From assembly GCA_014800445.1 (NCBI GenBank), contig JAAVGC010000063.1:1-5399 (forward strand): a stretch of DNA of 5,399 nucleotides, read 5' to 3'. Source of the DNA: Bacteroidales bacterium (GTDB lineage: Bacteria; Bacteroidota; Bacteroidia; Bacteroidales; Muribaculaceae). The first letter of the stretch is position 1; every line of letters starts with the position of its first letter. Positions 4,747 to 5,399 of this stretch are shown one piece after another. The position numbers and the translations under genes were made by a program. A model generated the notes under the pieces. It worked only from the letters and a program-made list of their open reading frames with translations, searched no databases and had not been told where the DNA came from.

Positions 4747-5399
4747 ATGAGCGTACTGTATTACATTATCATAGCTTTGCTGGGAGTGGCGGCAGGAGCG
4801 GGAGTGACGCTTCTGGTGCAGCTTCAGTCAGGTAAAAGTCGTGCAAAATCTCTTATCGAGGAGGCTGAACGTGAAGCTGAGGTCTTGAAAAAGAATAAAT
4901 TGCTTGAAGCACGCGAGCAGGAGATGAAGATAAAGAACGAGGCTGAGAAGACGGCTTCGCAGCGCATGTCGAAGGTGCAGTCGGCCGAAGCCCGCATCAA
5001 GCAGCGTGAGCTCCAGCTCAACCAGCAGCAGAGTGAGAATCAGCGCACGAAAAATGATCTCGATAATCAAAAGAACGCGCTTGAGACCCGCAAGATGCAA
5101 CTCGATGCCAAAGCCGAGGAGGTGGAGGAGGTGCGCCGGAAAGCTCTCGAGGAGCTTGAGCACATCTCGGGACTGACTGCAGAAGAAGCTAAGGAGAAGC
5201 TTGTGGAGTCGATGCGCGACGAGGCGAAGACTGCGGCTGCCGCTTACATCAATGACATCATGGATGAGGCCAAAATGACGGCCAACAAGGAGGCAAAGAA
5301 AATCGTGGTGCAGTCGATCCAGCGTGTGGCTTCGGAAACGGCAATCGAAAACTCTGTGACAGTTTTCCACATCGATTCTGACGAGATAAAGGGACGCAT
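4747..5399 (+). CDS. rny: Ribonuclease Y, N-terminal part (runs off the window)
   Basis: The frame starts at ATG 4747 and stays open to the end of the window, giving 217 codons plus two bases. Residues about 3-25 ([20 protein letters not shown]) form a single membrane anchor. A long, highly charged coiled coil follows, about 30-140 ([19 protein letters not shown] and on), then [10 protein letters not shown] near 144-153 and a helical stretch to about 195. The last residues, SDEIKGR, lead directly into the KH RNA-binding domain; that domain and the HD metal-dependent phosphohydrolase domain lie outside the window. RNase Y is a membrane-tethered endoribonuclease that initiates mRNA decay. The 75 nt before the start, after the upstream terminator, are AT-rich. 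They hold only a poor -7 match (TATCATTG, 4701-4708) without a properly placed TTTG. Promoter assignment is therefore open, and read-through from the upstream RNA is possible. Confidence 0.95.
   Translation, partial: MSVLYYIIIALLGVAAGAGVTLLVQLQSGKSRAKSLIEEAEREAEVLKKNKLLEAREQEMKIKNEAEKTASQRMSKVQSAEARIKQRELQLNQQQSENQRTKNDLDNQKNALETRKMQLDAKAEEVEEVRRKALEELEHISGLTAEEAKEKLVESMRDEAKTAAAAYINDIMDEAKMTANKEAKKIVVQSIQRVASETAIENSVTVFHIDSDEIKGR

Noticed and set aside
4828..5370. Long minus-strand open frame of 180 codons inside rny
   Set aside because: It is antisense to the RNase Y coiled coil. The Leu/His-rich product is what reversed Glu/Lys-rich codons give.

Overview
The window reads as an ordinary chromosomal segment of a Bacteroidales bacterium, possibly in the Muribaculaceae/Bacteroidaceae range. 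All genes lie on the + strand. Three things support this placement. Two promoters match the Bacteroidetes consensus (TTTG, 19 nt, TAnnTTTG) exactly. Most start codons lack a convincing Shine-Dalgarno sequence. The gene sets rpsF-rpsR-rplI and small coiled-coil protein-zapA-rny are typical of the phylum. The rank below order is inference.

Layout. Positions 1-177 hold the C-terminal end of a heavy-metal-associated (HMA) domain protein. Positions 217-1956 encode a lipoprotein resembling glycoside hydrolase family 123 (DUF4091 type), with a lipobox and an Asp-Glu pair placed like the family's catalytic pair. A strong hairpin terminator (1961-2025) closes this part. A consensus promoter (2122-2152) and a short leader with a perfect 7-bp hairpin precede the ribosomal operon rpsF (S6), rpsR (S18) and rplI (L9), which ends at a 15-bp hairpin (3353-3388). 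A 522-nt non-coding spacer (3330-3851) follows. Its first part is strikingly G-rich and C-poor, and its end carries a second consensus promoter and a roughly 105-nt leader with a stable hairpin. That promoter serves a 97-residue coiled-coil protein and ZapA, the FtsZ-ring regulator. Between zapA and rny, positions 4474-4746 hold no ORF but several nested hairpins ending in a terminator. This is a candidate structured RNA, and 6S RNA (ssrS) is the best hypothesis from position. The window ends inside rny (RNase Y), just at the start of its KH domain.

How the parts relate. The central operon makes two 30S proteins that bind each other (S6:S18) and one 50S protein. The right-hand block joins cell division, a probable regulatory RNA and mRNA turnover. 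The left-hand block is envelope and glycan related and looks functionally separate. No mobile element, CRISPR array, tRNA or rRNA was seen. The most interesting unexplained signals are non-coding: the zapA-rny RNA, the leader upstream of the coiled-coil gene, and the S6 leader hairpin.
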